The notes beneath the pieces are model-generated. The model had not been told where the DNA came from and made no database searches. It worked only from the letters and a program-made list of their open reading frames with translations. From positions 1-37,089 of the forward strand of contig NZ_AXVJ01000067.1 of the NCBI RefSeq assembly GCF_000482465.1: a stretch of 37,089 nucleotides of DNA. The letters are read 5' to 3'. This document shows positions 1-7,494 of this stretch, piece by piece. The position numbers and the translations under genes were made by a program. This stretch comes from Runella limosa DSM 17973 (GTDB taxonomy: Bacteria; Bacteroidota; Bacteroidia; Cytophagales; Spirosomataceae). Numbering within the stretch: position 1 is the first letter of the stretch; each line of letters begins with the position of its first letter.

Positions 1-216
1 ACTGAGTTTTAGATAATGCTTAAGGAACATTAAGCCAAAATAGCCCTGTTTAGGAAGCCAAGAAGGAGCACCAACCATCGTTTTTTTTTCAGGAAGCAGT
101 TCAACTAAAGATGCCCAATCAATAGTTTGATAAATAGCTCCTAAATCAGTACAATTCTTGAAAATGTACAATTGGGAAGAGTTTGCAGAATTAACGTCGA
201 AAAGTGTATCTTGCAC
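1..216 (-). CDS. Transposase, DUF772/IS1182- or IS5-like, N-terminal part (runs off window)
   Basis: Translating the minus strand from about 222 down to base 1 gives an uninterrupted reading frame of about 72 codons. It contains the segments TIDWASLVELLPEKK and WLPKQGYFGLMFLKHYLKLS. These resemble the N-terminal helical DUF772 domain of Bacteroidota DDE transposases, where a 'FxLMFLKxYLxLSDEKL' helix pair precedes the catalytic core. The core itself would lie left of the window. No in-frame ATG precedes the homologous part. The best visible start is a GTG at 214-216, with an ATA just upstream as an alternative. The family assignment comes from remembered family patterns; the terminal inverted repeat of the element could not be placed. 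Confidence 0.6.
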   Translation of the reverse strand, partial: MQDTLFDVNSANSSQLYIFKNCTDLGAIYQTIDWASLVELLPEKKTMVGAPSWLPKQGYFGLMFLKHYLKLS

Positions 217-251
217 CTGTATTTCAGTTTTGTGGTAAAAACAAAATACAC

Positions 252-293
252 AAAAACCCCGAAAATTGCCAATTTTGGTTCTTTTTCGGGGTT
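252..293 (-). terminator. Rho-independent terminator of the DUF1080/PVC operon
   Basis: The arms AACCCCGAAAA (255-265) and TTTTCGGGGTT (283-293) are perfect 11-bp inverted repeats around a 17-nt loop, which itself holds CCAATTTTGG. Read on the minus strand, the right-hand arm is followed by a run of T at 252-256. It lies about 95 bp downstream of the DUF1080 stop codon and before the transposase start, so it should end the leftward operon. Confidence 0.7.
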
Positions 294-296
294 AAT

Positions 297-310
297 TTAT
301 TTGCAAATAA
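297..310. repeat. 14-bp perfect palindrome
   Basis: TTATTTGCAAATAA is a perfect palindrome lying between the operon terminator and the DUF1080 stop codon. It could be a protein-binding site or part of an old insertion-sequence edge. No second copy was noticed nearby and no function is assigned. Confidence 0.3.
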
Positions 311-386
311 ACTGTATATCAACAAGTTAAGCCTATAAAGGGAAGCCTATTTGACATTCTGCACTCGATACTCGACACTTCAAAAA

Positions 387-1247
387 TTATTTTTTCTTCT
401 TCCCATATTGGCAAGTCGAATTGTCTTCTTTGACGTAGTACGACTTGAAATTGAGCGCTTTAGGGTCCATACAGCCTTTTAAGTTCAACAATTCAACTTT
501 TCTAAATTCAACGGGGTGACTTTCACTTTGGAGCGAGATAGAGCCATGGTCGAGAAGTTTTCCGTTAACAAACAGATTAGGGTCGTGTCCGCTCACGTTG
601 CCGCCTCCCCACTGAGGCTTATTGTATTCCAACACTTTTTCACCGTTGGCAAAATGCTGAATGAGCGAATCGCCGAGTACTAACACTTCAGCCCGCACCC
701 ATTGGTCGCCGTTGTAGGTTTGTGACGTAGAATTGATGCAGTGTTGGGTGATTAATTTGCCGTCCATTACTACGTTTGTCCCAGGAGTACACAAGTTACA
801 GGTCGTACGTTTTTTTCCGTCACCGCCAAGCAATTGAACTTCGATAGACGCAGGAAAGTCTTGGTCTTTCCCCATCGAAGCGGCCGTTTGTCCGTGGACC
901 ATGATGCCGCTGTTGCGCCACGCCCAGCCTTCACCTTTGGGGGCTTGCTCACCTACAAAACGATACTCAACCGCAATGCGGTAGTAAGAAAAATCGCCTT
1001 TGTAGAATATATGACCGTATTTGCGTTTAAAATCGTCGTATTGGTCATAGCGAACGACCATTTTCCCGTCTTCAACCCGAAATGTTTGGCCAAAGTTGTC
1101 ATTGAGGTCGTTTCCACGGATTTTAATGTCCCAACCATCAAGGTTTTTACCGTTGAAAAGTTGTTGCCATTCTTGTTTGTCGGCCTTTTTTTGTCCAAAA
1201 ACAGACGTAATACAAAGGCTTAAAAAGACAATTACTGCGTATTTCAT
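387..1247 (-). CDS. Secreted DUF1080 (3-keto-disaccharide hydrolase-like) protein
   Basis: The 286-residue protein starts with a clear signal peptide (about residues 1-18, ending VFGQ), so it acts in the periplasm or outside. The mature part has DUF1080 hallmarks: LFNGKNLDGWDI near the start, WAWRNSGIMVHGQ in the middle, and HGSISLQSE followed by VEFRKVELLNL near the end. This jelly-roll fold is concanavalin-like. DUF1080 members are linked to hydrolysis of 3-keto-glycosides and similar oxidised sugars; the substrate here cannot be read from sequence. The last 30 residues add a GCMDPKALNF...STCQYG tail with paired cysteines, followed by four lysines. The gene lies 24 bp after the PVC-type cytochrome gene on the same strand, so the two are probably co-transcribed and may handle the same sugar. 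Confidence 0.88.
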   Translation of the reverse strand: MKYAVIVFLSLCITSVFGQKKADKQEWQQLFNGKNLDGWDIKIRGNDLNDNFGQTFRVEDGKMVVRYDQYDDFKRKYGHIFYKGDFSYYRIAVEYRFVGEQAPKGEGWAWRNSGIMVHGQTAASMGKDQDFPASIEVQLLGGDGKKRTTCNLCTPGTNVVMDGKLITQHCINSTSQTYNGDQWVRAEVLVLGDSLIQHFANGEKVLEYNKPQWGGGNVSGHDPNLFVNGKLLDHGSISLQSESHPVEFRKVELLNLKGCMDPKALNFKSYYVKEDNSTCQYGKKKK

Positions 1248-1271
1248 ATCAAAAATAGTTTGAAAGGTAGG

Positions 1272-3917
1272 TTACTTTTGTTGTGACAAAAAGGTTAGCA
1301 ATGAGGCAAATTCCTCGTAAGAGAGGGCATTAACCAACCCCGAAGGCATCATTGAGGTTTCCATTTCTTTGCGACTAACGATGTCAGCGGTTTTAATGGT
1401 ATAAACTTGTCCAGCAATGTCTCTCAAAACGACGCGAGCCGACGATTCTTCAGTGATAAAACCTGAGTAAATTTTGTTGCGTTTAGCTGTGATAGTCACC
1501 GATGCAAAACCTTGAGAAATCGACGCATTTGGCTTTAAGATTGACTCTGCAATTTGCTCACGGTTCATAATCGAACCAATTTGTCCCATAAATGGCCCTT
1601 TCATGGTTTCGCTTTTTGATAAACTGTGGCAAGCGATACAACCTTGCTGTGTAAATAGTGTTTTGCCCAGAGCAGCATCTCCCTGAATTTTGGCCATGGC
1701 AAGCATCACATCTTCAATTGAGGCTTCACCTATTTGCCCTTTTTTATTACGAATTTTGTCCAAATCAATCTTTACCTCTTCCTTAACTGCGGCGACTTCT
1801 TCTACCCCAAAGTCTGGTATTTCCATGCGATGACGGCTGTTGAGGTCCACAAAGAAAGGTTTGTCGTTTAGCTTTTTCGATTCTTCAATCAAGAAATCTT
1901 TGATATTCGTCGAGGCTTCCCACGTAATACCTTTGTAATAAGGGCCGTGCGTGTCGGGGCGGGTGCTCCACCACCACGAACCGTCGTAATCGGCTTCTTT
2001 TTTGTACAAACGGGAAAGTGTAACAATGATTTGCTTTTTGAGGACAGCGTCGTTTGATTTTTGGTAGGCATTGATTAATCCTGAAACTGCTCTTGGGTCG
2101 TGCATGTAGCGAAGTGCCCAAAGTGCAAGGGTTGAGTTTTCAGTGCCAATGGCCTTTACACAAGCATCGACGGCGTTGAGAGCAATCAATGAACGTACTG
2201 CTACGTGCGGTAAAATAATCGCCGAGTTAGGCGTTGCATGAGGCCCTTCGGTGCCCATTGCTGGGGGGGCAAAACTCGCTGGTACTGGTGTTTTAAGAAG
2301 AGCTTGTGCCGCATCAGCCTTTCCAAGACGACCAAGTCCGACAGTAGCTGCCAAGCGTACGCGAGGAGAACCATCACTTAATGCCTGGATAAATGTACCA
2401 GTTGAAACGTTGGAATTGTAAATTTTACGGTCGGCCAAAGCCCGAAGCGCATACTCACGCATGGTTTCATCTGAGGTCAATTTAGCTAAATTTTCATTGG
2501 CATTCATACCAGCGGCTTGTGCATAAGTGTACATTGCTGCGATTCGTACTACCAAAGGAAATTTGGCATTGGTCACAAGTGCCCACACAGGCTTAGTTAC
2601 TTTGTCAGCGGGGCGGGTGAGAAGCTCTTGCTGGGCAGCTAAACGAGCCACACCGCTTCCTGATTTAAGTAGGTCAACCAATTTTGAAATAGAAAGCTCT
2701 TGGGGGTTTTTGAACGATTTATACGTCCACTGTTTTGGAGTAGCTCTTACGACAAATCCTTTTTTGGGGTTTCCTGAATAACCTGCACCGTCCCAAGCTG
2801 AAAGGTAAGCACGGCCTGAGGCGTCCACGTCCACGTCAGTGATTTGGGCTAATTTTACAAAACTTTCTTCTTTTTGAGTAAAACTTGGGCCATCGGCTGT
2901 CACGCGGTGAATGTACAATTGGCTGCGTCCCCAATCGGCCATCATAGGTACTTGATTGTATTGGGCAGGCCAAGTGTCGTCGTCCATAAACAAAGCACCC
3001 GTTCCAGAGCCTCCGCCTACGTCGATAAGTGCAGGAATAATTTCGTCGGTAAAATGCTTGAATAATACAGGATAACCGTATTCGCCAGACTGGATTTGGT
3101 TGCTGAACCGAACGTTCCAGCCGCCACCATCGTTGGTATTTCCACGGGCAAAAATATTCATGTAAGGGTCAATAGCCACGTCGTAGATGTTACGAAGTCC
3201 GTGGGTATAAACTTCCATTTCGGTGCCGTCAGGACGAACGCGCACAACGCCGCCACCAAGCATGGTCATTTTTTTGCCACTTCGGTCGGTGGCGTTGTGG
3301 AAACCAAAATCGCCCACGGCAATGTATATCCAGCCATCTATCCCCATCCGAATTCCGTTGGTAGCGTGGTCGGTACCACGGCTTTGTAAAAATTTAGGCG
3401 AGCTAATGTGTTGAATCAACGGACTTGAAGGGCCATCAGCCACGCCATCGTGGTTTTTATCTTCAAATACGACCAAGTCCATGCCCGAGGCGATTCCTGT
3501 TTCTTTGGAAAAAACGGTATGTAAAACATAGACTTTATCGCCCATCGAAATGATACCACGGGGGTTGTCAACGGTGGCATAGACTGTGTGGGAATCCACT
3601 TTGCCGTCGTTGTTGGAGTCAACCAATCGAACGATGCGACCGTTGCCAGGTTTTTTCCCTAACGAACCAATCATATCGACACCTACATAGACTTCGCCCG
3701 TAGGTGCCACTGCCAAACAAGCGGGGCTAGGGGTAAGATCGGCTCCTGCAAAGTGACTAATGGCCAATTCGGCAGGCCAACTACTAGCATTGGGAAGCGA
3801 ATCAGCAGGATTGACGGTGACGTTTGTTAAATTGTTGGAGTTTGTGTTCCAAAAAGAGGAGATGTTAAAAAGAAAAAGTAGAAAGACGGATAACGTCGCG
3901 AAGTAAATCTTGGACAT
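1272..3917 (-). CDS. PVC-type membrane-bound dehydrogenase-like protein: beta-propeller, HEAT repeats, cytochrome c
   Basis: From the ATG at 3917 the product is 881 residues and begins MSKIYFATLSVFLLFLFN, a signal peptide or membrane anchor. An in-frame ATG 42 bp upstream would put polar residues before it and is less likely. The N-terminal half is an NHL/PVC-type beta-propeller, with GRIVRLVDSNNDGKVD, GIRMGIDGWIYIAVGDFG and GGGVVRVRPDGTEMEVYTHG. A middle HEAT-like helical region follows (VARLAAQQELL, SPRVRLAATVGLGRLG). The C-terminus is a monohaem cytochrome c domain with GCIACH at about residues 759-764 and a possible Met ligand in the SMMPSG segment. This architecture matches the Planctomycete/Bacteroidota 'putative membrane-bound dehydrogenase' plus haem-binding families. 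A role in periplasmic sugar oxidation feeding electrons to a cytochrome is inferred. It is the first gene of the operon with the DUF1080 gene. Confidence 0.88.
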   Translation of the reverse strand: MSKIYFATLSVFLLFLFNISSFWNTNSNNLTNVTVNPADSLPNASSWPAELAISHFAGADLTPSPACLAVAPTGEVYVGVDMIGSLGKKPGNGRIVRLVDSNNDGKVDSHTVYATVDNPRGIISMGDKVYVLHTVFSKETGIASGMDLVVFEDKNHDGVADGPSSPLIQHISSPKFLQSRGTDHATNGIRMGIDGWIYIAVGDFGFHNATDRSGKKMTMLGGGVVRVRPDGTEMEVYTHGLRNIYDVAIDPYMNIFARGNTNDGGGWNVRFSNQIQSGEYGYPVLFKHFTDEIIPALIDVGGGSGTGALFMDDDTWPAQYNQVPMMADWGRSQLYIHRVTADGPSFTQKEESFVKLAQITDVDVDASGRAYLSAWDGAGYSGNPKKGFVVRATPKQWTYKSFKNPQELSISKLVDLLKSGSGVARLAAQQELLTRPADKVTKPVWALVTNAKFPLVVRIAAMYTYAQAAGMNANENLAKLTSDETMREYALRALADRKIYNSNVSTGTFIQALSDGSPRVRLAATVGLGRLGKADAAQALLKTPVPASFAPPAMGTEGPHATPNSAIILPHVAVRSLIALNAVDACVKAIGTENSTLALWALRYMHDPRAVSGLINAYQKSNDAVLKKQIIVTLSRLYKKEADYDGSWWWSTRPDTHGPYYKGITWEASTNIKDFLIEESKKLNDKPFFVDLNSRHRMEIPDFGVEEVAAVKEEVKIDLDKIRNKKGQIGEASIEDVMLAMAKIQGDAALGKTLFTQQGCIACHSLSKSETMKGPFMGQIGSIMNREQIAESILKPNASISQGFASVTITAKRNKIYSGFITEESSARVVLRDIAGQVYTIKTADIVSRKEMETSMMPSGLVNALSYEEFASLLTFLSQQK

Positions 3918-3957
3918 TGTGGGTGTAAATTGAGTGGATTGGAAATGGATAAAATAC

Positions 3958-3982
3958 AAAAAGGCGCAATTTACGCCTTTTT
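3958..3982 (-). terminator. Hairpin with T-tract on both strands, candidate terminator
   Basis: AAAAAGGCG (3958-3966) and CGCCTTTTT (3974-3982) form a perfect 9-bp stem with a 7-nt loop. Because the arms carry A and T runs it could act in either direction. Given gene order, its likely job is to stop leftward transcription from the large outer-membrane gene just before the PVC-type gene starts at 3917. Confidence 0.5.
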
Positions 3983-3996
3983 TACTTTAACTGTGC

Positions 3997-4159
3997 CTGA
4001 GGTTTTGCGAAACCACAGGCACAGTGTGAGGTGGTTTCTCAAAACCACCCGCGTCGGGAAATATTTGGTATTGAGTTTATTTACTGAGGTTTTGCGAAAC
4101 CACAGGCACAGTGTGTGGTGGTTTCGCAAAATCACCCGCGTCGGGAAATATTTGGTATT
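3997..4159. repeat. Tandem hairpin repeat, two 76-bp copies at 87-bp period
   Basis: Copy 1 (3997-4072) and copy 2 (4084-4159) are nearly identical, differing at only a few positions. Each starts CTGAGGTTTTGCGAAACCAC and ends CGGGAAATATTTGGTATT. Within a copy, GGTTTTGCGAAACCAC pairs with a downstream GTGGTTTCTCAAAACC (copy 1) or GTGGTTTCGCAAAATC (copy 2), giving a 16-bp stem with one mismatch. The stem arms themselves contain shorter palindromes (GGTTT-TGCG-AAACC). The block fills the spacer after the stop of the 4168-7005 gene. It looks like a REP/BIME-type intergenic element rather than coding sequence. Confidence 0.85.
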
Positions 4160-4167
4160 CAAACAAA

Positions 4168-7005
4168 TTATAAGCCCGTTGAAACGAATATACCAAAATG
4201 GAAAGATTGATTCGGGTTGACGGGGTCTTTGTCTAGTAAAAACGAATTTCTAAGCCCAATGCTGAGGGGTAAGATATTCAAAAAAGTATTGTCAAAAATA
4301 AGTTCAGCTCCTGCCGAACGGTAGGTCGTTTTGGTTTTCGCTGCAAGTCGTTCGGTCATGGCGTAATCGTAAAAAAGATTGGCCCTTACTCGCTTAAAAT
4401 ACGTAATCCCAAACAAACCCGCGTCGGGGTAAAAAAGTGGTAAGCCATAGTTGACCGCTAGACTTGTTACTTGGTCGTTGGCAGGGGCGTTGTAGCCGCG
4501 TGGATAGACAAAGGTATCGGAGAATTGGTAAGAATTACGCAAGAGTTCTTTCTGGAAAGCACCTCTGACTTGAATGGCGTGATTTTTACCAATGCCAGGA
4601 AGATACACCGCACTAGAAGCAACGGTTTTGGCATTGTCGTCGCCGTTTAAGGTAGAAATGCTGGCCAATTGGAGAGCAAAACCAAGTCTTGGCCCGACGT
4701 TTTGATAGGCCCTCCGACGAACGGTGCTAAAGGTTAGCCCCACATTACTACTCAAAAACGAGTTGTCGGGTCTGCTGGCTACGTTATCAATGTTAAAATT
4801 GGTCAAATTTCGTTGCGTGAGTGTGACATAAGGCATCAGCGACGTAGAGAAATTGCCTTTGAGCCAACGAAGCGGAATAGCTACCTGTACTGAAAGATCA
4901 AGTTCATTGAACTGCTGATTGACCACTTGGTTGTTTTGAAAAACGGCAGTGCTGCGTTGTCCATAAGTTGTCATCAGCGTAAGGTCAGGGTAGAAACGCG
5001 CAATCTTTAGCAGGGCGTTAAACGAGCTGCTTCCCTCTTCGTTTAGATTGATACTTCCCTCCAAATTCAATGAAACATCGTTGAGGAAATTGTTCATCTG
5101 CAGACCAACCGACGGAGTGCTTGGCGATGGAACGATGTTCCAACTGTGTAATTTTAAGCCTTTGAATAAACCCCGATAAGATTTTACGCCGTATGATTGC
5201 GTAGGTAGTTTTTCAAAAATAGAACCTCCTTCTTCGGGGAAATTAGAGGCTTTAAAAATGGGCAATTCAAAAGGTTCTTTCACCACAAATTCGGACGAGT
5301 TATTGACTTCAAGTGGTTGTTTTGAAATGACATAACCCATGTTGGTAAACTCTGTAAAATAGAGCGTTTTACCGTCTTTGCTTACTTCAGGCTCGAACGC
5401 TGCTACTGGAACAGAGGTTACTTTTGAGATTTTTTTGCTTCCCGCTAAATCAGTACAATAAATGTTGTCGATGGTCGAAAAGGAGGCATTAAAATAGACT
5501 TTATCATTGAAAACTACGGGTGCTTCAATCGTATGGTGCGTCCAAGAGGTTAAAAAGATGATGCCTTTTTCTTTGACATTTATTTTGGTAAGTGCCAGTT
5601 GGCTTTGGTGTTTGGCAATGCTAACCAGTGCGTCCCCGTTTTCGGTCCAGGCCAGTCGTGAAAAGAAATAATTGTCGGGCGTAGTGATGTTTTCTAATAG
5701 TTTTCCAGAAACAGCATCTAGCACGTGAATTTCATTTTTCAGCATCGGAGACACATATATCGCTGCTATTTTACGGCCATCAGGCGAGGCGATGGGGGAG
5801 AAATAACGGGTTTTGTGCGTAAGTTGTCTTTTTTGTTGGGACTGTAAATCAAATAGATAAATGTTGGTGAAATCTTGATAACCTCGACGTGGGTTGCGCG
5901 ACAGTTCGGCCCATGCGACGATGTTTCCGTTCAGGCTAAAGAAGTCGTCGTTGTTATAACCGATGGTTGTCAGTACCTTTTCTTTGCCGTTTTCGAGCTG
6001 GACAAGTTGGTCGGTCTGTTGGTAACTGCTTTTGCGAGCAATGAGAACGTCATTTTTCCAAACCCTTGGATAGCGGTAATCTGTGACGGTTCGTTTGGTT
6101 TTTTTTGTGATGGCTTGCGTCGGAATCAACGTAGTAGCATCGAGGCGTTCTTGCCATGCTTGTTTATTTTCTTTCCAAGACAGTTTGTACAAATTGGTAG
6201 AATTATAGCCAAGGTTACGTTTGAGTGCTCTCGAAAATGGATACACAATTCCTTTGTAACGAGCGGCTTCGGCTTGGATTTTGGCTGTAATGTCGTTGCC
6301 TTTCAATTGACGCGCTTGCGTAAGCATCAAGTAGCCAAGTCGATAATGGTCAGGCACGAGGCTGCGATAAGAGCCATTTCGATTTTTTTGGTATGAATAA
6401 TTGACCCCGACGTTTGCCAAGGCACGTTGCTCTAAAGTAAAAAAACTGGCTCTTCCTCGTCCACCTTTACTGAGGGCAGTCTCAGCAATAACGGCATCTC
6501 CTTCGCTATACCAATTAGGAATACTTAGGTTGCTCAGGAGAGCCCACAGCCCTTGGCCTTGCAAAATCGAACCAAGTTTGGTGATACCACGCCTTGAATT
6601 GAGGGTTTGGAGTACGTGACGGTATTCGTGTACAGATAACCCGTCTAACCAGTCTTGATTCCCTAAGAGAAGGTTAGAAGCGGGAGGAGTACAAAAGAAC
6701 TCAGACCGAAAGGGCGCAAGACCTACATATCCGTTAGGATTGACGGTTTGGGTTTGTAAAACGATGTTTATTCTTCCTTTTTTGTCGCCAATGGAACGGC
6801 GGTTGTTGAGGTCAATAAAATTAACCACATTGGCTACACGCTGTGCTTGGGGTTCGATGCCTTTGGGGAAAATAATGTTGGCCGAGGGCGACGAAATGAC
6901 TTGCCACTGCTGGCCTGTGATATGTCCGCCAAATTCGGTTTGGGCCTGAATATAAAACCCTATGGTGGACAACAGAAGTGTAAAATAGATCCGTTTACAA
7001 TTCAT
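4168..7005 (-). CDS. Outer-membrane protein with HEXXH peptidase-like domain, TolB-like propeller and beta-barrel
   Basis: The 945-residue product has a signal peptide (about residues 1-21, ending IQAQ). Residues about 25-270 form a globular domain with HEYRH at 126-130 and a downstream SEGDAVIAE segment (E168). This matches the zinc-binding HEXXH...E arrangement of gluzincin / 'peptidase MA-like' domains. Residues about 300-590 contain WD40/TolB-like propeller strands (YFSPIASPDGRKIAAIYVSP, EVSKDGKTLYFTEF). The last 300 or so residues have the alternating pattern of an outer-membrane barrel related to bacterial surface antigen families (ARFYPDLTLMTTYGQRS, RVRANLFYDYAMTE). Peptidase activity is inferred from the motif only. 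The gene stands alone, with 300 bp of spacer upstream and the hairpin repeats downstream. Alternative view: a TolB-family translocation-like protein whose peptidase domain is structural. Confidence 0.78.
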   Translation of the reverse strand: MNCKRIYFTLLLSTIGFYIQAQTEFGGHITGQQWQVISSPSANIIFPKGIEPQAQRVANVVNFIDLNNRRSIGDKKGRINIVLQTQTVNPNGYVGLAPFRSEFFCTPPASNLLLGNQDWLDGLSVHEYRHVLQTLNSRRGITKLGSILQGQGLWALLSNLSIPNWYSEGDAVIAETALSKGGRGRASFFTLEQRALANVGVNYSYQKNRNGSYRSLVPDHYRLGYLMLTQARQLKGNDITAKIQAEAARYKGIVYPFSRALKRNLGYNSTNLYKLSWKENKQAWQERLDATTLIPTQAITKKTKRTVTDYRYPRVWKNDVLIARKSSYQQTDQLVQLENGKEKVLTTIGYNNDDFFSLNGNIVAWAELSRNPRRGYQDFTNIYLFDLQSQQKRQLTHKTRYFSPIASPDGRKIAAIYVSPMLKNEIHVLDAVSGKLLENITTPDNYFFSRLAWTENGDALVSIAKHQSQLALTKINVKEKGIIFLTSWTHHTIEAPVVFNDKVYFNASFSTIDNIYCTDLAGSKKISKVTSVPVAAFEPEVSKDGKTLYFTEFTNMGYVISKQPLEVNNSSEFVVKEPFELPIFKASNFPEEGGSIFEKLPTQSYGVKSYRGLFKGLKLHSWNIVPSPSTPSVGLQMNNFLNDVSLNLEGSINLNEEGSSSFNALLKIARFYPDLTLMTTYGQRSTAVFQNNQVVNQQFNELDLSVQVAIPLRWLKGNFSTSLMPYVTLTQRNLTNFNIDNVASRPDNSFLSSNVGLTFSTVRRRAYQNVGPRLGFALQLASISTLNGDDNAKTVASSAVYLPGIGKNHAIQVRGAFQKELLRNSYQFSDTFVYPRGYNAPANDQVTSLAVNYGLPLFYPDAGLFGITYFKRVRANLFYDYAMTERLAAKTKTTYRSAGAELIFDNTFLNILPLSIGLRNSFLLDKDPVNPNQSFHFGIFVSTGL

Positions 7006-7305
7006 AAAGGTAAAATTTGATATTAAAAGAGCATAAAACTTATTTTAATCCTTGACGATTTGCAGTTTGGGAAGTCACAGACTGGTATAATAGTATATTG
7101 AATCTAGTAATTTAGATTATTGGGCGGATAAAATCACCTATTTACGAATCCTAAAAAGGTGCTAGGTCTTTGTTTGGACGTTTTCTATTGGTAAGACATA
7201 TACCAATAGAAAATCATTCCTAAGAATTAGGCAATGAAAGGAAAGCAAAAGCTGTAATGAAATGGCGGATTATTTTATCGTAATTATAGCTACAAAGACT
7301 AGCTA
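7006..7305. other. AT-rich intergenic spacer, no gene seen
   Basis: This 300-bp stretch lies between the start of the outer-membrane gene (7005) and the stop of the small membrane protein gene (7306). I see no plausible coding frame or RNA gene. It should hold the promoter for the outer-membrane gene near its left edge; no clear Bacteroidota TAnnTTTG box was found. The only clear structure is the inverted repeat at 7181-7213, listed separately. Confidence 0.5.
7181..7213. repeat. 13-bp perfect inverted repeat with 7-nt loop
   Basis: TTTTCTATTGGTA (7181-7193) and TACCAATAGAAAA (7201-7213) are exact reverse complements separated by AGACATA. There is no strong T-tract on either side, so it is not a textbook terminator. 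It lies about 95 bp downstream of the DinB/hydrolase operon and about 175 bp upstream of the outer-membrane gene, so it may be a 3'-end hairpin of the former or an operator for the latter. Confidence 0.55.
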
Positions 7306-7494
7306 TTAGTCATCTTTTTCGAGTTCTTTGAGCTGAATCGTGTATAAAACGGTACTTGCCCCAAAGCAAATCACCATTAAAATACGTGGAAAGTTCCATT
7401 CTATAAAAAAGCCAGCCAATAAGCTAACAAGTGTGGCAAAACCCATACCAATGGCTGCGATTTTAGACCATCTACGGCGTTTGTCTAATTCCAT
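7306..7494 (-). CDS. Small membrane protein, hypothetical (62 aa)
   Basis: The 62-residue product has a basic N-terminus (MELDKRRRWSK), two hydrophobic spans (about residues 12-28 and 34-50) and a charged tail ending LKELEKDD. This fits a two-helix inner-membrane protein. I do not recognise a family. Its start codon lies inside the last 23 bp of the alpha/beta hydrolase gene in another frame, an overlap typical of translational coupling. That overlap is the main reason to accept it as a real gene despite its size. Confidence 0.65.
   Translation of the reverse strand: MELDKRRRWSKIAAIGMGFATLVSLLAGFFIEWNFPRILMVICFGASTVLYTIQLKELEKDD

Noticed and set aside
3930-4220. Plus-strand frame of 96 codons and minus-strand frame of 63 codons across the tandem repeat
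   Set aside because: The peptides are just the translated hairpin repeat (RNHRHSV... twice), so coding is not credible.
5875-6396. Open plus-strand frame of 173 codons
   Set aside because: Entirely inside the outer-membrane protein gene on the other strand; its translation shows no domain, while the minus strand gives a coherent multi-domain protein.
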